In this document: in pieces, positions 59,301 to 64,000 of the stretch
How positions within the stretch are numbered: position 1 is the first letter of the stretch
Layout: every line of letters begins with the position of its first letter
Source of the DNA: Blattamonas nauphoetae
Taxonomy: Eukaryota; Preaxostyla; Oxymonadida
Assembly: GCA_033064195.1 (NCBI GenBank)
Contig: JARBJD010000127.1
Span: 62,001 to 126,000 of the forward strand
DNA: 64,000 nt
Reading direction: 5' to 3'
Program-made: the position numbers and the translations under genes
Notes under the pieces: model-generated
What the model was told of the DNA's origin: nothing
Seen by the model: only the letters and a program-made list of their open reading frames with translations
Databases searched by the model: none

Positions 59301-62300
59301 ACGTCTCTTTCGTTGCCAACGGGATCAGAATACTCGATTGCGGTTGTTGGAACGCCGACGGTGCCGTCAGGATCGAATGAGGAGGACTCGACAACGCTGA
59401 AAATAACGCCATCGTCAGCAACATCAAACACACTCCCAGTGTCGCTTTATCCTGTCTCTGAGCTGGAAGTATGGATACACGTACTCTGTTAAAGAGATGA
59501 AGCTAACTGGAGGTTCGTCATCTGTGCTGATTGAGAAGTCGACATGTGTCTTCTCCACGCCGACAGAACCGACGCGTCTGGTTGAGTTCACGAAGGGACT
59601 ATACGACGACGAGATGAAGAGGATTGGATTTGTGATGACAGGTCGAGTGTTGGATGAAGAGGCGACATACAAAGTTGTGCTGAGTGCATCAGCCACAGAG
59701 AATCACACGATTGATATGACATACAACGAGTCGAATGGAAAGTGGGAAGGATCAGCAGTTCTCTATCCTTCGTCGGATGCTGAACTGGTGTATGGTACGA
59801 CGTACACAGTGAGTTCGTTCAGGAAAGGAACAGATTTGACAGAACTGCTTCGAGACACTCAGACCGCAATCACAATCGATGCCGAGCCAGCTCGTCTTGT
59901 TTCAACGTCGACAGTGGATGGTGAAAATGGAACGACGCTGACACTGACGTCTCTTTCGTTGCCAACGGGATCAGAATACTCGATTGCGGTTGTTGGAACG
60001 CCGACGGTGCCGTCAGGATCGAATGAGGAGGACTCGACAACGCTGAAAATAACGCCATCGTCAGCAACATCAAACACACTCCCAGTGTCGCTTTATCCTG
60101 TCTCTGAGCTGGAAGTATGGATACACGTACTCTGTTAAAGAGATGAAGCTAACTGGAGGTTCGTCATCTGTGCTGATTGAGAAGTCGACATGTGTCTTCT
60201 CCACGCCGACAGAACCGACGCGTCTGGTTGAGTTCACGAAGGGACTATACGACGACGAGATGAAGAGGATTGGATTTGTGATGACAGGTCGAGTGTTGGA
60301 TGAAGAGGCGACAATCACACGATTGATATGACATACAACGAGTCGAATGGAAAGTGGGAAGGATCAGCAGTTCTCTATCCTTCGTCGGATGCTGAACTGG
60401 TGTATGGTACGACGTACACAGTGAGTTCGTTCAGGAAAGGAACAGATTTGACAGAACTGCTTCGAGACACTCAGACCGCAATCACAATCGATGCCGAGCC
60501 AGCTCGTCTTGTTTCAACGTCGACAGTGGATGGTGAAAATGGAACGACACTGACACTGACGTCTCTTTCGTTGCCAACGGGATCAGAATACTCGATCCTG
60601 GTTATTGGAACGCCGACGGTGCGGTCAGGATCGAATGAGGAGGACTCGACAACGCTGAAAATAACGCCATCGTCAGCAACATCAAACACACTCCCAGTGT
60701 CGCTTTATCCTGTCTCTGAGCTGAAGTATGGATACACGTACTCTGTTAAAGAGATGAAGCTAACTGGAGGTTCGTCATCTGTGCTGATTGAGAAGTCGAC
60801 ATGTGTCTTCTCCACGCCGACAGAACCGACGCGTCTGGTTGAGTTCACGAAGGGACTATACGACGACGAGATGAAGAGGATTGGATTTGTGATGACAGGT
60901 CGAGTGTTGGATGAAGAGGCGACATACAAAGTTGTGCTGAGTGCATCAGCCACAGAGAATCACACGATTGATATGACATACAACGAGTCGAATGGAAAGT
61001 GGGAAGGATCAGCAGTTCTCTATCCTTCGTCGGATGCTGAACTGGTGTATGGTACGACGTACACAGTGAGTTCGTTCAGGAAAGGAACAGATTTGACAGA
61101 ACTGCTTCGAGACACTCAGACCGCAATCACAATCGATGCCGAGCCAGCTCGTCTTGTTTCAACGTCGACAGTGGATGGTGAAAATGGAACGACGCTGACA
61201 CTGACGTCTCTTTCGTTGCCAACGGGATCAGAATACTCGATTGCGGTTGTTGGAACGCCGACGGTGCCGTCAGGATCGAATGAGGAGGACTCGACAACGC
61301 TGAAAATAACGCCATCGTCAGCAACATCAAACACACTCCCAGTGTCGCTTTATCCTGTCTCTGAGCTGGAAGTATGGATACACGTACTCTGTTAAAGAGA
61401 TGAAGCTAACTGGAGGTTCGTCATCTGTGCTGATTGAGAAGTCGACATGTGTCTTCTCCACGCCGACAGAACCGACGCGTCTGGTTGAGTTCACGAAGGG
61501 ACTATACGACGACGAGATGAAGAGGATTGGATTTGTGATGACAGGTCGAGTGTTGGATGAAGAGGCGACATACAAAGTTGTGCTGAGTGCATCAGCCACA
61601 GAGAATCACACGATTGATATGACATACAACGAGTCGAATGGAAAGTGGGAAGGATCAGCAGTTCTCTATCCTTCGTCGGATGCTGAACTGGTGTATGGTA
61701 CGACGTACACAGTGAGTTCGTTCAGGAAAGGAACAGATTTGACAGAACTGCTTCGAGACACTCAGACCGCAATCACAATCGATGCCGAGCCAGCTCGTCT
61801 TGTTTCAACGTCGACAGTGGATGGTGAAAATGGAACGACACTGACACTGACGTCTCTTTCGTTGCCAACGGGATCAGAATACTCGATCCTGGTTATTGGA
61901 ACGCCGACGGTGCGGTCAGGATCGAATGAGGAGGACTCGACAACGCTGAAAATAACGCCATCGTCAGCAACATCAAACACACTCCCAGTGTCGCTTTATC
62001 CTGTCTCTGAGCTGAAGTATGGATACACGTACTCTGTTAAAGAGATGAAGCTAACTGGAGGTTCGTCATCTGTGCTGATTGAGAAGTCGACATGTGTCTT
62101 CTCCACGCCGACAGAACCGACGCGTCTGGTTGAGTTCACGAAGGGACTATACGACGACGAGATGAAGAGGATTGGATTTGTGATGACAGGTCGAGTGTTG
62201 GATGAAGAGGCGACATACAAAGTTGTGCTGAGTGCATCAGCCACAGAGAATCACACGATTGATATGACATACAACGAGTCGAATGGAAAGTGGGAAGGAT

Positions 62301-64000
62301 CAGCAGTTCTCTATCCTTCGTCGGATGCTGAACTGGTGTATGGTACGACGTACACAGTGAGTTCGTTCAGGAAAGGAACAGATTTGACAGAACTGCTTCG
62401 AGACACTCAGACCGCAATCACAATCGATGCCGAGCCAGCTCGTCTTGTTTCAACGTCGACAGTGGATGGTGAAAATGGAACGACGCTGACACTTTCGTCT
62501 CGTGTGTTGTCAGCAGGCTCACAATACTTGGTAAAAGTTGTTGGAACGCCGACGGTGCCGTCAGGATCGAATGAGGAGGACTCGACAACGCTGAAAATAA
62601 CGCCATCGTCAGCAACATCAAACACACTCCCAGTGTCGCTTTATCCTGTCTCTGAGCTGAAGTATGGATACACGTACTCTGTTAAAGAGATGAAGCTAAC
62701 TGGAGGTTCGTCATCTGTGCTGATTGAGAAGTCGACATGTGTCTTCTCCACGCCGACAGAACCGACGCGTCTGGTTGAGTTCACGAAGGGACTATACGAC
62801 GACGAGATGAAGAGGATTGGATTTGTGATGACAGGTCGAGTGTTGGATGAAGAGGCGACATACAAAGTTGTGCTGAGTGCATCAGCCACAGAGAATCACA
62901 CGATTGATATGACATACAACGAGTCGAATGGAAAGTGGGAAGGATCAGCAGTTCTCTATCCTTCGTCGGATGCTGAACTGGTGTATGGTACGACGTACAC
63001 AGTGAGTTCGTTCAGGAAAGGAACAGATTTGACAGAACTGCTTCGAGACACTCAGACCGCAATCACAATCGATGCCGAGCCAGCTCGTCTTGTTTCAACG
63101 TCGACAGTGGATGGTGAAAATGGAACGACGCTGACACTGACGTCTCTTTCGTTGCCAACGGGATCAGAATACTCGATTGCGGTTGTTGGAACGCCGACGG
63201 TGCCGTCAGGATCGAATGAGGAGGACTCGACAACGCTGAAAATAACGCCATCGTCAGCAACATCAAACACACTCCCAGTGTCGCTTTATCCTGTCTCTGA
63301 GCTGAAGTATGGATACACGTACTCTGTTAAAGAGATGAAGCTAACTGGAGGTTCGTCATCTGTGCTGATTGAGAAGTCGACATGTGTCTTCTCCACGCCG
63401 ACAGAACCGACGCGTCTGGTTGAGTTCACGAAGGGACTATACGACGACGAGATGAAGAGGATTGGATTTGTGATGACAGGTCGAGTGTTGGATGAAGAGG
63501 CGACATACAAAGTTGTGCTGAGTGCATCAGCCACAGAGAATCACACGATTGATATGACATACAACGAGTCGAATGGAAAGTGGGAAGGATCAGCAGTTCT
63601 CTATCCTTCGTCGGATGCTGAACTGGTGTATGGTACGACGTACACAGTGAGTTCGTTCAGGAAAGGAACAGATTTGACAGAACTGCTTCGAGACACTCAG
63701 ACCGCAATCACAATCGATGCCGAGCCAGCTCGTCTTGTTTCAACGTCGACAGTGGATGGTGAAAATGGAACGACGCTGACACTTTCGTCTCGTGTGTTGT
63801 CAGCAGGCTCACAATACTTGGTAAAAGTTGTTGGAACGCCGACGCTGTCATCAGGATCGAATTCGGAGCACACAACAACACTGACTGTGACAGCGACGAC
63901 AGAAATAGAAACCAAACACACAGTTTCATTCTATCCGTTCCCTGGTGATCTTCTGTATGGGTACACGTACTCTGTTAAAGAGATGAAGAGAGCGAATGAT
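41338..64000 (+). CDS. Giant surface protein with amplified Ig-like modules (5' part broken; runs off window)
   Basis: ATG 41338 opens a signal peptide (MIHFLFFLLTISSSLS). The N-terminal part is beta-helix-like, as in the receptor at 14545-20258 (SLAYLSFDCSQSGASI, FKYCTFKEISGNQRSAIYLS, GGCLYFASSS). It is followed by the same link (EPLLILIDNTQGTRIP against GKLLLLVDNTGGSRQP there) and Ig-like modules. From about 43620 the gene is an array of 645-bp units. Faults: an in-frame TAA at 42139-42141 with homology continuing in the same frame, a frame change between about 42720 and 42830, and several one- or two-base insertions and deletions within the array. The open frame is continuous from about 61400 to the window end. 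By analogy the missing end would carry a membrane span and perhaps a pseudokinase. Either a pseudogene or poorly resolved repeats in the assembly. Confidence 0.7.
43620..64000 (+). repeat. 645-bp tandem array, about 32 units, near-identical
   Basis: Each unit codes for 215 residues made of two related Ig-like modules: one of about 105 residues opening EPTRLVEFTKG, one of about 110 opening EPARLVSTSTV. I count 30 occurrences of the first opening between 43869 and 63405, plus two units that lost it. Most copies are identical by eye. Short copies come from deletions near 45672, 52661, 53928, 58495 and 60312. A one-base insertion turning GAGCTGAAG into GAGCTGGAAG recurs near 44408, 47448, 49385, 51967, 59463, 60110 and 61367; the copies near 49380 and 51960 have an extra base as well. 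Variants gather at the edges: the first half-unit (43560-43620) and units near 60590, 61885, 62495, 63785 and 63840 differ. Array continues beyond the window. Confidence 0.95.

Noticed and set aside
43748-63929. Repeated minus-strand open frames of 69-90 codons in the 645-bp array
   Set aside because: They recur only because the plus-strand unit repeats; they lack signals and are antisense shadows of the surface-protein modules.
1-64000. Genome-wide reassignment of TAA/TAG to Gln
   Set aside because: Long conserved genes here have no internal TAA or TAG, and PLAA ends at TAG at the expected length.
1-64000. tRNA, rRNA or other structured RNA genes
   Set aside because: I looked for tRNA T-loop-like motifs and rRNA-like tracts by eye and found none convincing; a covariance-model scan would be decisive.

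Overview
This is eukaryotic DNA from a compact, intron-bearing protist genome. Introns are short GT-AG (about 30-150 nt, mostly ending TTTCAG, CTCAG or similar), gaps between genes are often near 100 bp, and all three standard stop codons end genes. Large surface-protein families with a membrane span and a degenerate kinase tail, multicopy helical-repeat proteins, a Tmc-type membrane protein with a hemerythrin-like tail, and a DIRS retroelement all occur together. From memory, without a search, this mix points to an anaerobic gut flagellate of the Preaxostyla, most likely an oxymonad such as Blattamonas.

Layout. 1-7070 is a large inverted duplication of the 5' part of a helical-repeat gene. 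The left arm is split by a nearly whole DIRS-type tyrosine-recombinase retroelement (119-4964); the right arm keeps the empty site. The right copy runs on to 12720 but holds 66 copies of a 65-bp minisatellite (7936-12226). A decayed partial paralogue follows (13150-14038). 14545-20258 (minus) is a surface receptor with a pseudokinase tail. 20931-22073 (minus) is a Ser/Pro-rich protein. 22355-23875 is a secreted polyprotein of ten cationic helix plus C-x5-C units joined by acidic spacers. 24286-25359 (minus) is a helical-repeat pseudogene, and 25659-25845 (minus) a membrane-tail remnant.

25985-29088 is a complete 13-exon PLAA/Doa1 gene (WD40-PFU-PUL). 29162-32539 is a Tc1/mariner-type transposon with about 915-bp terminal inverted repeats and a TA target duplication. 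It sits in the roughly 116-bp gap before a 6-exon Tmc-like gene (32584-38379) with TPR-like helices, many membrane spans and a C-terminal hemerythrin-like domain. Then come an intact helical-repeat gene (38692-39753), a PHO80-type cyclin (40361-41122, minus), and a second surface-protein gene (41338 to window end). From about 43620 the last gene is an almost pure 645-bp tandem array of about 32 units that runs past the window edge.

How it fits together: the housekeeping genes (PLAA, Tmc-like, cyclin) are intact. They are interspersed with surface and secreted families that evolve by tandem amplification, inversion and decay. The two surface-protein genes share the same Ig-like modules, single or few in one and expanded about 30-fold in the other. 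The strongest candidate for something undescribed is the cationic repeat polyprotein, which has the layout of an antimicrobial-peptide precursor. The hemerythrin-tailed Tmc protein comes second.
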